Source of the DNA: Chlamydomonas reinhardtii
Lineage: Eukaryota; Chlorophyta; Chlorophyceae; Chlamydomonadales; Chlamydomonadaceae
Length of the DNA stretch: 64,000 nucleotides
Assembly (NCBI RefSeq): GCF_000002595.2
Contig: NC_057007.1
Coordinates: forward strand, 1,645,763-1,709,762
Direction: 5' to 3'
A program made the position numbers and the translations under genes. Below the pieces are notes generated by a model. That model did not search any database. It had not been told where the DNA came from and saw only the letters and a list, made by a program, of their open reading frames with translations. This document shows positions 10,006 through 21,018 of the stretch, piece by piece; the stretch's first letter is position 1; every line of letters begins with the position of its first letter.

Positions 10006-13000
10006 TCATGCTTGCCCCGCCGCTGACCCCGCCGCCGCAGATGCCGCCGCCGCTGCCACGCCCAACGTCACCACCACTGGCCGAGAGAACACGTCCTGAC
10101 CCTGCTGCTGCGCCGCCCCCTGCTGCCGGCCCTCTTTGCTCTCCAGCAGCTCAGAAGCCGTCGCCACCAGGCCGTCCCCATCCGAAACACTGGCACTCGC
10201 CGTCGCCACAGACGCTGCCAGGGGCGTGCTAGCGGCACCACCCACGGCACCACCCGCGGCACCACCCAGCGGTGAGGCCTGCTCGTCGTCCTCAGTCGGT
10301 GGCGCGGGCGGCAGCGGGCGATAGGCGCTCTTGGGCGAGGCGTAGTTGCGCGTCGCGCCGCCCAGGAATCGCATCAACGACATCACCTGCGCAATTGTGC
10401 GTCGTGTTGTGTTGTGAATATGAGTGTGGTTAAGAGGGAAAGAGGTCGAGCGCGCTATGTACGCGTGTGTTACAGCGCACAAATCCACGCGCGCACGTGT
10501 GTATGTGTGTATGTGTGCGTGTATGTGTGTATGTGTACTCAAGCATCTCTCCAAGCCCTCCCCAAGGCCCATGCTACGTCCTCGTCCATGCCCTCATCTA
10601 AACCCTTGCCCCTCCCCACGCTTCCCTGCCTGCCCCTCCTCCTTCCTCCTCACCTTGATGGCGAGCCAGATGCTAAGGGTGGTGACCTGGCCTCCAGAGC
10701 CCGCCGCCACGTACATGAGCATGCCGTACTGTACGACACTGCCCACGACCTGCAGGTGTCGTACAATCGCAGTACGGTTACCATACATGGGTTAAGGGCG
10801 CGAGCCACAGCGCATGCCGGGTTGGGTTTGGCTTGGGCAGGCGGGTAATTATTGGGCACGCACACACATACACACAACACACACGCACACACACACATAA
10901 GTAAATGCGAAAGGAAAGAACAGGCGTCATGTGTACCTGGACGGCTGCTGTGTAGTTGGACTGCTTGGCGGCGAGCAGGGACCCGTCCAGGATGCTGCCG
11001 GCGGCATCGATGGGGAAGAAGATGCAGATGAGGGGCAGCGACATCATCACCTGTGTGTGTAGGGGGGGGGGAGCAGGAGGGAGGGGCAAGCGAGTTCAAG
11101 GCATTGACTTGAGATGAAGAAGTCGAAGGGTGGAGGCGGGCAGGGCAGCCCCATGACTGCTGACCGATCAGACGAGGCTGATTATCTTATCCAACCCCTG
11201 TTTCCCAGGGGGCACATGCGTCTGTGTGTGCGTGTGTGTATGTCTTAAAGAGCACAAGTTTTTTTGTGTGAACGTCACGTGCATTCTCTCAATCGGACTT
11301 GCGATGGCAGGTTGATCATCGGCGCCACTGCTGCGTTTTCCCACAGACCATGATGCGAACTCCCCCCACCATACATACACACACCTACACCCACACAAAC
11401 AACACCCACCCACACACACACACACACACCCACACACCCACACACACACACAACCCGTCAGGACTCACGTGCGCCACGACGGCCGGGTCGCTGGTGAAGA
11501 AGTCGATGAGGGGGCCGTGCGCCGCCCACACGCCCAACCCCACTGCCGCGCCCACGCCCACGCCCAGGGTCAGCAGGCGGCCCAGCAGCGCGCGAGCCGT
11601 GACGCGGTCCTGCGGGGCGCAGCCATTTATGCCGAAGCGGGCGGGTCAATTGGTCACGTGGGGTGGATTGCATGTGAGGTGAGATGCGGTGCGGCCATAG
11701 GTGCGGTCAGGAGGGATGGTGGTGCTCGTTGGGCGCGGATGTGCATCGCTGTGTTGACAGGACAGGGGGCGAGTATGTGACCGTACGGCGGACAGGCAGC
11801 GGGCGGGCGTGTGCGTGGGATGGGGCCTGGCTTCTGTCTTGCTGTGCCGTACCGCACAGGGCTCAAGGTTTGACTTGAACGCGCTTTGGGGTCTGCCGCC
11901 CCTCTTGCCGCCACACGTGAGCCGCTGTTAGACACAGCCGGCAGCTCGCACTAATGCCTGCGGCAAGTCACTATATTCTTCTTGCCCCGCCTGTCCCGTT
12001 CAACCTAGTCGCACTCCTGCTCCTCCCTCCCTCACCTCACGCCCCAGCGCCGCCGCACACAGTGACTGTGTTGCCACGTTGAAGCACTCGAACATGGGCA
12101 TGGACAGCATCCACAGCTGCCGGATCACCTCGAACGAAGCCTGCAATGTGCGCGAATGAGACAAGTTGTAACAGGCATTGTGGCAATGAAATGAAAGCTG
12201 CGTCTATGCTGTTGTAGTGCAGGTCCTTAACTTGGACTGATGGCCTGACTGTGGGAGGACTTGCGTGGCAACGGTGGGGTGGTGAGGCGGCGACGGCGGC
12301 GACCCTCACACAAGCGCACCTGGAATGCTGCGCCCATGCGCACACACAGCGTGGAGGCGAACATGATCATGCCTGCAAGCCGGCGAGGCGGGGGCACACA
12401 CACACATACACGCACATATAGCCACATGCGAGTCAACCGTTTTGCCTTTGCAACACGCGCATGCGAGCGAGGCGCGGCCAGTCCAACACTTCGCAGACTC
12501 CCCTGTCCGGAGCAGCCCAGAGAGCTCCCCTATTCGTCGCAGCCCAGGACGCAGCGCGGCCGCCGATCCCCGCATCTCGACTACACTTCCGGCGATCGAT
12601 GGCCGAGTTGCCTCATCCGGTTCCACCTCCACCTCCTGAACCGTTGGACCCCTGGAAACTCTTCCGACTCACCGAATGCCACCATGTTCTTGAAGCTCAG
12701 CACCGCGCCGCGCTGCAGCAGCGGCGACACGTCGGCCCAGGCGGGCGGCCGCAGCAGGTGGCGGCGGCGTACGCGGCCGGAGCGGGCTGCGAAGGGTGTG
12801 TGCCAAGGGGTGCGGGGTGGCGGGCATGGCGGGAGCGGATATAAGAATCAGCAACATCGAGGCATAGCGACATGGCGCCGGGGCATCGCTTCGAAATCGC
12901 GAAGCACAATCGCAACCCCGCAACATGAAGCTGTCGGCAGGGGGGCAGCCGCAAGCATGTCAAGTGCTGACATCCTATTATTATTCTGACTCGCTCACCG

Positions 13001-16000
13001 ATGAGCCCCATCATCACCGCGCAGCTGCACACAGAGGCCGCCAGCGAGGCCGCCGCTGCGCCCCACACGTCCAGGTGCAGCACTGGCGGGGCGGGAAGGG
13101 GCGGGAGGGAGGAGAAGGGAGGGAAGAGAAGAGGGCCGGGAGAGGGAGGCGAGGTAGCTCAGACCGTGACGGCGGTATGTGGTGACTATTGGCAACAGAG
13201 GGGAGGGGATTGCTCAGCCATAGCAGCCCTTCCCTCCTCCTCCCTTCTAACCGCAGCCGAAGCCGCAGGCCCCGCCCTAGCCCCACCCCCACGCTCTCCT
13301 CCTCGCTCTTCTGCATTGGGTTTGGTTTAGTTTGGGCTGGTATCTGCAACCTCCACGCCCCAGCCCCACGCCCCAGCCCCTCACCATTGAGGAACAACAC
13401 GTGCAGTCCGAAGCTAACAGCCACGGAGGTGGCCACACCCAGCAGCGGCGTCCTGGTGTCCTTGAAGCCGCGGAACACGCCCGTGGCCACAAAGCCCAAC
13501 AGCGCGGCCGGGATGCCCAGGGCACGGACCTGTGTGTGTATGTGTGTGTTATAAAGAGCACAAGGAAAACATTGCGCAAAGACAGTGTATGCGATGCAGC
13601 AAAGCATGTGTGTGTATGGGTGGGGTTGCAAGGATTGGTACAGAGAAGTGTAGCGAAGTAGACAGCAGGTGTGGTGTGCAGAGCTCGCCGTGGCGTCCCG
13701 TTTTGTGCTGGCTATACCTTATTCTAGAAGTAGTGCTCAATGAAAGGTTTGTAAGCGCGTGTGCGCATGATAAGCTGCTAAAACGTCGGTGTTCGTGGTT
13801 TGTCCGAAGAAAATGGGGTGAGGGAGAGGGAGGGAGAATCCAGGCATGACTAGGAGGCGGGAAGGAGGCAGGGGAGTGTTAAAGCGCTCTGCGGCGCTCC
13901 AGATAGACACTGACTAGTGTGCGATTGAGAGTGCCGGCGTGCTTCTCTCCACCGCCCTTCGCGTGCCCACCCGCCACGTTCACTCCCTTGCTCCTGCTCC
14001 CCAGTCCTCCCTCCTCTCCCCAGTCCTCCCTCCTCTCCCCAGTCCTCCCCCCTCTCCCCAGTCCCCCCTCCCTCTCCCCAGTCCCTCCTCCCTCTCCCTG
14101 GTCCTCCCTCTCCCGAACTCTCGCCTCCCATCCCCCCCAGCTCTGCCTCAAGTCCCCTCACGCACCTGCATGTACTGTGTGGCCAGCGCCGCCACCATGG
14201 GCTCGGGAGGGTTGAGCGCTGCAGCGTGAGAGGCAGTGGCAGTGTTGAGATATCGGTCAGAACTATCCATAAGGGAGAACGTAGGGGAGTTCCGAGAGTG
14301 TGTGTGCAATACACCATGCAAGGACTTAACCCGGAACCCATGCGAGGGTATAAGCCAGAGAGCTACCCGATATAGTTAAGTAGTGTGGTACTATGTAATG
14401 TGCGAAACAGTCTGACTGTCAGCCGCCCCTACTTCCGGCTAGCGATAGTCGTAATCACCATCCAACAGGTTATGAGCCCCGCGTAGTTGCGGCGGGTTGC
14501 GCTTTGTCGAGTAAAGACAAGATAACCAATAGGCTGTAGGCCATTGAGCGCAATGAGCGAGGAAAGCGGCTGCCCAGTAGGCGGCGCAGCAAATGCTCGC
14601 AAGATCCCTTGAGCTGCTCAACTAGGCTCGGGATAATGTAGGCAAAGTCAGCGTGACCGGCCGAGGAGGCCGGAATTTGCGGACGGCATCGCGTCTGGAG
14701 TTTGTCGGTCGCTCACTTTGGAGAATGACCGGTGATAAGCTGCTAAGGACTCGTTGAGAGTCGAGTGTGTACTCGCGGGATGGCGAGGAAGCAAGCCTTA
14801 TCCTCAGCATGCGTGACCATTCCACTATGGAGAGTTGGTGGAGGTCCTAGCTAAGAGGGCGGCGTTGGCGCAGCAAAGAGAACGTCCAGTGCCACAGGTG
14901 CCAGGGCTGGGGACATTTCCAGAGGGAGTGCCCGGAGCAGGCCGCTGAGGGCGGCGGTGGCAACCAGGCGCGCGGTGCACGCGTAGGCCGGGACGGCAGT
15001 GACCGGCGCATGATGGCGGTGAACCAGGACCAGGGAAACGGCCGGGGGCGCGGCCGGGGGTCCGCGCCTAGTAGCGTTCGTAGGAGCAGAAGACATGCTG
15101 TGGAGCATAGACTTTGATGCTAGCTCCGATGTGATGTGAACGGCCACGTTGGGCTGTCGGTGCGAGTAAAGCATCGTGAGTATGTCGGTGCGAGTAAGGC
15201 ATCGTGAGTACGATATGCGTGCGAGTATGACACGCGGTGTGAGTGAAGCACCAGTATGAGACGTGCAAGTGAAGCACGGGGTGTGAGTGAAGCACCTGAG
15301 ATTGTGTGAGCAAATGCGAGTGAAGCTTTGCTACTGTTTGCACGAGTGAAGTGCACTGAGAGTGGTTTGCTATGTGGCGAGTGAAGTCACATGTGGCGAG
15401 TGAAGTCACGGACTGGCAAGGATCCACGACTGGCAAGTGAAGTCAGATGAACGAACATGGCAAGTGAAGCCAGCGGTTGAGAGTTGCTGTTATGCTCTTA
15501 TCATATGATGTTAAAAGATCATCTTATGTGCATGGCTCTCTAGCACTTGAAGCTATGATGCCGGTAGTGCGGCATGATGCGGTGTGTGAAACCGCAGGTA
15601 CGGTGAAGTGAAGCCGTAAGTACAGCGAATGCGGGAGCATTCGGACACGGGGGAGCCGTGCAGAAATGATTGAGTATGGATTTCCGGATGGAATTGATTG
15701 CGATAGAAGACCGTATTGATTTGTGCTGATTATGGACGATGCAGTGAGAAAGAGAAAGACGTGATCTTGAGGACACGAGAACATGGGACGATTGCAGTAG
15801 CACAGTGACTACAAGCGGCAAGCGTACGAGGTATGCAGGAATTGTTTGTAGCACGTGATTTGAGGTAGGAGGCTATTGCGATACGTAATTTGAGTATGGA
15901 GTTCTGCCCGCGGGGGAGTGTTGAGATATCGGTCAGAACTATCCATAAGGGAGAACGTAGGGGAGTTCCGAGAGTGTGTGTGCAATACACCATGCAAGGA

Positions 16001-16703
16001 CTTAACCCGGAACCCATGCGAGGGTATAAGCCAGAGAGCTACCCGATATAGTTAAGTAGTGTGGTACTATGTAATGTGCGAAACAGTCTGACTGTCAGCC
16101 GCCCCTACTTCCGGCTAGCGATAGTCGTAATCACCATCCAACAGGCAGCGACGTGAGAGGCAGTGGCAGTTGCGTGAGTGGCAGTGGCAGTTGCGTGAGT
16201 GGCAGTGGCAGTTGCGTGAGTGGCGGTGGCAGTGGAGTGGCATGCAGTTGACAGAAGTTGCTGGCAGTAGCAGTGGCGTGGCGGGCAGTGGCGCAGAGTG
16301 GCGTGTCTGCCCCCACGCACCGCTGTACGCCCCCAGGTCCCAAACCCGACCCCACTACCTAGCCGCCCAGGTCCCCCCCTCTGCCTGCACTCCCCTGGGT
16401 TTTGTTGATTTTGGTTAGTTTGGGCTGGTATTTACAACACCCCCCCCCCCCGAGCACAGCTCCCACACCACACACCGCCGCCGCCTGCACGACAGCGCAG
16501 CCCCACCACAACCCCAACCTGGATGACCACATTTCAGTGCTGATCCGTCGCGTACACGCACACACGTACACGCACAGTGAAGCACACGCACACTAACGCA
16601 CCGTTCACAATGGCCGGGGCGTTGGCGAACACGGCCGCACTGGTGGCGAGGCCGCACGCAAGCGCCACCCAGATGCTGCGGCATACCACCCGCGACACCT
16701 GCA

Positions 16704-16754
<51 letters not shown>

Positions 16755-17894
16755 GTATGTGTGTGTGTGTGTGCGTGTTTCCTGTCTTGTGATGCAACAA
16801 CCCCCTCCCGTTGCCCCAGCCGCTGCCGCCGCCCTCCCAATCCTCTCCAGACGCCCTCCTCACCCGCCTCGGCCCCAACCCGTCATTAACCCTGCCGCCC
16901 ACCTCCCACCTCCCACCGCCCACCTCGTCCTCGTCGCCCTTCCCCGCGGCCGCCGCGATGTCGGGCACGGTGAGGAAGATGAGGAAGGAGAAGAGGAAGG
17001 TGAAGGAGTTGAGGGCAGTGGTGGCTAGGGACACGGCGCTCAGCTGCAGCGTGCCCAGGTGCCCCACCATGCCTGCGCGCAATTGCAGAGCAGAGGGCAC
17101 GGGTTTTAGGGGCGGGGGTGAGGGAGTGTGTATATGCATGTGGATGCGATATGTTATGCGGTCAGGGTTGGTGAGGCCAGCCCTGTGTGCTGTTGGGCGT
17201 GCCGAGGGCGAGGGAAGAGGGAGACGTTGCGCGGTGTAGAGGCTTCTGTGGGGCGGGTTTCACACACCTCGGACTGGTGCCACAGCAGCACCATCGCTAC
17301 CACACACACGCACGTACACGTAACCGCCTACCCGGCGGTTCCCGCCCTCAAGTGTTGCGGCGCGGGGCCGGCTCCGGCACCAGCTCGACACGCGTGGCCC
17401 CACGCGTGACCCCCCCCCACACACACACACACGCACACGCACACGCACACACACACTGCCAGCCGAACCCCCTTTCCTCGGTGCCCCCTCCCCCTTCCCT
17501 GCCCTCAAACGCTCCCTCTTCCGGCCTTGCCTGCATTGAAGGCGCTAACCACCGGCTCCAGTGCCAAACCCGCAAATGCAGGCATCGCCACAGAGAATAT
17601 TTCCTGGTCGTATGGGGAACTGAGCTTGTTTTTGAGCCACTCCAGCGGCCTTGGCCGCGCGCCCGGATGTTCTAGCTCTCCCGCTGCTGCGGATGCTGCC
17701 GCTGTCACCACGCTGGCGCGCTTCCATGCTGCCGGGTGCGAGGTTGCAGGTTGGGTGGTGCATGACGTCGACAGGTGGCAGCGCAGCCCTGGTCGTCGCC
17801 GGAGGCTGGCAACCGTCCCGGCGGGCGCGCAGCATTTCTGGGTTTCTAGGCTACAACTGTAGGATGTTGACGTCAACATTGAGGTGCTTCTCAT
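10006..17894 (-). CDS. MATE efflux transporter, complete
   Basis: Thirteen exons with consistent phase: 17894-17531, 17072-16924, 16698-16602, 14218-14166, 13529-13385, 13082-12999, 12786-12673, 12372-12320, 12140-12036, 11609-11469, 11050-10937, 10749-10654 and 10386-10006, giving 631 residues. The N-terminus is Ser/Arg/Ala-rich, plausibly a plastid transit peptide. MATE signatures follow: ALEPVVSAFNAG, GMVGHLGTLQLSAVSL, GIPAALLGFVATGVFRGFKD, LPLICIFFPIDAAGSILDG. The usual 12 hydrophobic segments can be placed across the exons. It belongs to the eukaryotic DTX42-45/FRD3-like group, a cation-coupled exporter in the plastid envelope or plasma membrane, with substrate unknown. Exon 1 ends with a GC donor (AG|GCAAGG). 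Intron 3 holds a whole LTR element. The last about 110 residues are a polar Ala/Gln-rich tail. The left MATE gene is its paralogue. Confidence 0.9.
13287..13350 (+). repeat. Short intronic repeat, family B
   Basis: About 64 bp in MATE intron 5, including GGTTTGGTTTAGTTTGGGCT, closely matching 2610-2675 in a hydrolase intron. Shorter relatives are at 16398-16437 (MATE intron 3) and, inverted, at 7209-7240 (acidic-tailed gene, intron 4). Confidence 0.7.
13530..13610 (-). repeat. Intron 3'-end repeat, family A, MATE copy
   Basis: On the gene strand this about 80-bp block (GCATCGCATACACTGTCTTT, then CTTGTGCTCTTTA, then CA repeats) ends exactly at the acceptor of MATE exon 5. A near-identical block ends at the acceptor of SBP exon 16 (50132-50222). 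Confidence 0.75.
14243..14467 (+). repeat. Left LTR
   Basis: 225 bp, TG...CA ends, identical by eye to the right LTR. Confidence 0.9.
14468..14483 (+). other. Primer binding site, matching the tRNA-iMet anticodon arm
   Basis: GGTTATGAGCCCCGCG directly follows the left LTR. Its complement contains GGGGCTCATAACC, the anticodon stem-loop of initiator tRNA-Met (CAT anticodon). This points to priming from an internal half-tRNA, as known for Drosophila copia, rather than from the tRNA 3' end. Confidence 0.65.
15919..16143 (+). repeat. Right LTR
   Basis: 225 bp, TG...CA ends, preceded by a purine-rich tract and followed by GGCAG. Confidence 0.9.
16144..16250. repeat. Minisatellite around the LTR element insertion site
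   Basis: About 24-bp units of GCGTGAGTGGCAGTGGCAGT. The same motif lies just left of the element at 14223-14242, so the element landed inside this array. Confidence 0.8.
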
Positions 17895-20016
17895 TGTTGC
17901 ATACGCCGGTGGCTCCTCCGAAAAAGCGCTGTCACGGCCAGGGCTCGATGAGTGGCGGAGGTCAGCGCGCCGTCCCCTGTTTCTGTCAGCACCGTCGCTC
18001 TATATGTTTCAACACGACGCCTCAATAGAGCTTGATAGAATGTCGTAAGCTTTGAAGCTTGCAGCGTGGAGGATTTTGGGGTCTTATGGAGCCCGAGACC
18101 GTGACTTTCGTCGCACTAAGGCTGTCGAAAGAGAGTGGATGTTGAATGAGACCAGACTCGAACTATATGTTAAGATACTTATATGGTTGGCTGACGTAAT
18201 AAGCCAAGTTTCTGCGGTGAGTGAGATGTTCCGCCAGCGGAGCACAAGCCATGTGGAAGCCGTCATATTGGTGTGGTAAGTTGCTGGTGCGTCCACGCTT
18301 AAGGCTTGATTTCGCATTGCGAAGTTGTAGATCAATGGGGTCTTAACCAGGGGGCCGACTCCCCTACCTCGACAAAACGGCTAGCCGGGCATGGACCGGG
18401 AAAGGGCAACCGTCCACACAAGGCAGGCGGCTGGGGCCCCGTTTCGCCACACCACGTACAAGGAACGTGGAGCGCCAACCAACAAGGTTATGTCACGTTT
18501 CCAGTGCACCCGCACAGGGGTACTTCCGCCAGCTTGGTCGCCTCGATGGGGGCAAGCGACTACGCATCCCCAGACATCCCCCGGGCAACCCCAAAGCCTC
18601 GCCCGGATCGTGTCATCCTTGTGCCATCGCGTCATGTCATTAGTATTGATTGGAGGCAGCTTCGTCTTTCAAGGTAAGTTTGGAGGGCAGGTTGCGGCGG
18701 GACGACCGCAACCGGCCGGCGTGGTCTTCTTACGCCGGTTGGGTGCCATGGCCGAAGTTGTGCACGCGCGTGTGCCAGCAGACCCCCCATGTGTCTACGT
18801 GGGGCGACTGGATGAATGACCGGCGTGCATCCAAGTTTTTTGCTCATATTCTGTTCAAACAGAACTAAAAGGACCAGACCCGGTGGTCGATGTGAGATGG
18901 AAGGTGACACGCCTCGCAGCCAGGTCACGTGACACTGGGCTCGGTAGTTAGCAGGCGCATGTGTCAGCCGTGTAGCAACTGCGTGCAGCCCCTCGCGAGC
19001 AATGCCACGTACCGTATGTGTCATTTGATGGCCGGTGATCGTCCCTTTTAGCTGCTCCTGGTATCGGCATGTTTACATTCCCTCGGGTGTCCCCTACCCG
19101 GCCCCACTCCATCTGCTGTGGTGGTGTGCCCACTGCGACTTTTGCAATAACGCAAGCACGCCAGAGCGAGCCCGGTGAGGAGCAGGGAAGGACCCCCTGG
19201 CGAGGAGGGATGCCAGAGCCCCCCTGCGAGTGGTGAGGTGCCCCACTGGCAGGTGGAGCCGGCTGGCCGAGAGGATTGGTGGGTCGCCACATGTGTATGT
19301 TGAAATGCTGAAATGCGAATGCGAATGCGAATGCAGACGGCAGCGGAGGTGTATGCGCGCAGGATGGTTGGCACGGAGACCGTACAAGCACGGCCCTGCA
19401 TGCACGGAACCTCGCTCCCTGACGGCGTCAAAGTAACGGTACTATAAGTTGGCGAAGGGAAACGATGCCAGATTGCATTGGTTACGAGAGGGACTTGCTG
19501 ACGCGAGTCGCGAGCGACATCTGCTCTGGACCTCAGGGACGTTCCACCTGCAACGCCGACGACCTACTCTAGTAGTAGGCTTGCTCTCGTAAGAGCTCCA
19601 TTTACCTCCGGTTCTGCTCCTAACATCGAGTGCTAGGACCCTGCTCCACCACCCGACCAACCAGAACTACTCGATTTTTTGGAGTCCGCAGCAAACCTTC
19701 TGGACTGAGTCCAGCCAAATCAACTAAGGCCTAAACTCGTCCAGCCCACTGCATGTCCGTAGTCTATTCATTCCGATCGAAATCGGAGGGGTGTATGGGA
19801 TGCCAGTCCCTGCCAGGCACACGCTCACGTCCGGTAAGCAAGTAAGTGCAAGTAGCCCTGTCGGTATAACAGCCGCGCGGTCGGCATGGGCCATGTAACA
19901 GCCGCGCAGTCGGCAAAAGCGTTCATCGTGACCTGTGCAGCAGAGCTGCAAGCCTTCGCGCAAGAGGTGCTCTAGCACGGTAACAGTAGCATCTTCGCGA
20001 CTGGGAGAGGAGGGTA
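17895..20016. other. Intergenic, no gene recognised
   Basis: About 2.1 kb with only short open frames that lack protein-like composition. Should contain the MATE promoter. Holds a second copy of the dispersed repeat at about 19474-19567 and a small GCGAAT microsatellite near 19316-19334. Confidence 0.4.
19474..19567 (+). repeat. Dispersed repeat, copy 2
   Basis: Partner of 8487-8596, same strand, similar over about 95 bp with small deletions. Confidence 0.7.
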
Positions 20017-20724
20017 TGGGGGGGGGTTTGACTTCGGGGATTCTGAAGTTACTGAATGAGTTTACAGAGGCGGGGCCCAACGGGTAGGTCAGGCCACACG
20101 CCTCCCCGCGGCCCCCTTGCGGCGCCCAACGCCCGCCCCCCCCTTTTGCGGCACCCGACGCACCCAGCGCCCCGACGCCGCCCGACGTAGAGAGGTGGTC
20201 GGAGCGCAACAGGATGAGGCCAAAGTAAGACAGCGGGAGTCCGACATGACGTGGACGAGCTCCACACCTTTGGACGCATGGATCTTATGTGCTAAACGGG
20301 GCCTGACGGAGCGTGGGACGTTTGTGCAGAGCTCAACGGACTCGCTCCGTGATTCGTCGGACAAGAATCTACCCTGCCGGGGTTGGTAAGTACTGTTAGA
20401 TTCAGGTCGGAAATTTGGTACAACCAGAGATTAGGGGTCGAAGTGAATGCAACTGGGTTAGCGGAGTGCTGGGGAGAGTATTACAGGCGGTCCCTTCGCG
20501 GTTTCGCGGGTCACTCCCCTGACCGTCACACCTGGCGGAAAAGCTAGCCTCATGTCGTAAGTAAACGTTCGTTGCATCCGTGGCATCCGGGACCCCCAGT
20601 CCGTGTCGTTCGGAGCTGCGGCACCCTTGCGCAACGTTAGCCACCTGCGCGATCATGCCCGCCCAGTCCCCCCCCCCGCCTCTGTAAACTCAGTAACTTT
20701 AGAACCCCCGAACTCAAATCCCCA
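20017..20724. mobile_element. Candidate non-autonomous DNA transposon with about 58-bp terminal inverted repeats
   Basis: The left end (TGGGG...TTTGACTTCGGGG...AGTTACTGA...GTTTACAGAGGCGGGG) reappears inverted at the right end (about 20667-20724) with roughly 80-85% identity by eye. TA flanks both ends (20015-20016 and 20725-20726), as expected for a TA-targeting element. The 708-bp body has no recognisable transposase, only a 90-codon open frame at 20117-20389 with no known motif. Confidence 0.6.
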
Positions 20725-20726
20725 TA

Positions 20727-21018
20727 CACGTTCACTTGGGACGGTGGTTCCGCAGCGGCCGTGTTGATACCGGTACTGCCGAAGCTAGCACTAGCACTAG
20801 CCGGGGTGCGAAACCCGATCAGACAAGCCAGCTTCTGCTACAGCTGCTTCTGCCATGTAGTAATGCTTGTTTATAGCCCAGCAGCCCACCCTCGCCACGT
20901 CACGAGTGCCTCTCACCCTCATCCGCAACATCAATCGTTTCTTTAAAGATACACAAGTTCGTGTAGCCACCATCCCAGACTCCATCTGCATATCAAACAA
21001 CTTCCACTTAAGCAGTTT
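20727..21018. other. Spacer before the 739-bp repeat block
   Basis: AT-richer than its surroundings, no gene recognised. Confidence 0.4.

Larger units (their letters stand above)
14243..16143 (+). mobile_element. Young, small non-autonomous LTR retrotransposon, Copia-like
   Basis: Two 225-bp LTRs (14243-14467 and 15919-16143) begin TG and end CA and are identical by eye, so the insertion is very recent. GGCAG flanks both ends, but the surrounding minisatellite is rich in GGCAG, so the duplication is suggestive only. A primer site follows the left LTR and a purine tract (CGGGGGAG, 15911-15918) precedes the right one. The 1.45-kb interior shows a nucleocapsid-type CCHC knuckle (14890-14931) and GAGTGAAG-rich short repeats (about 15220-15475). 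No polymerase region is seen, so it would depend on a partner element. It lies antisense in MATE intron 3, about 24 bp from the exon 4 acceptor. Confidence 0.85.

Noticed and set aside
18381-19024. Several open frames of 80-140 codons between the MATE gene and the inverted-repeat element
   Set aside because: Open on both strands at once, with no motifs and no consistent splice sites. Expected in GC-rich DNA.
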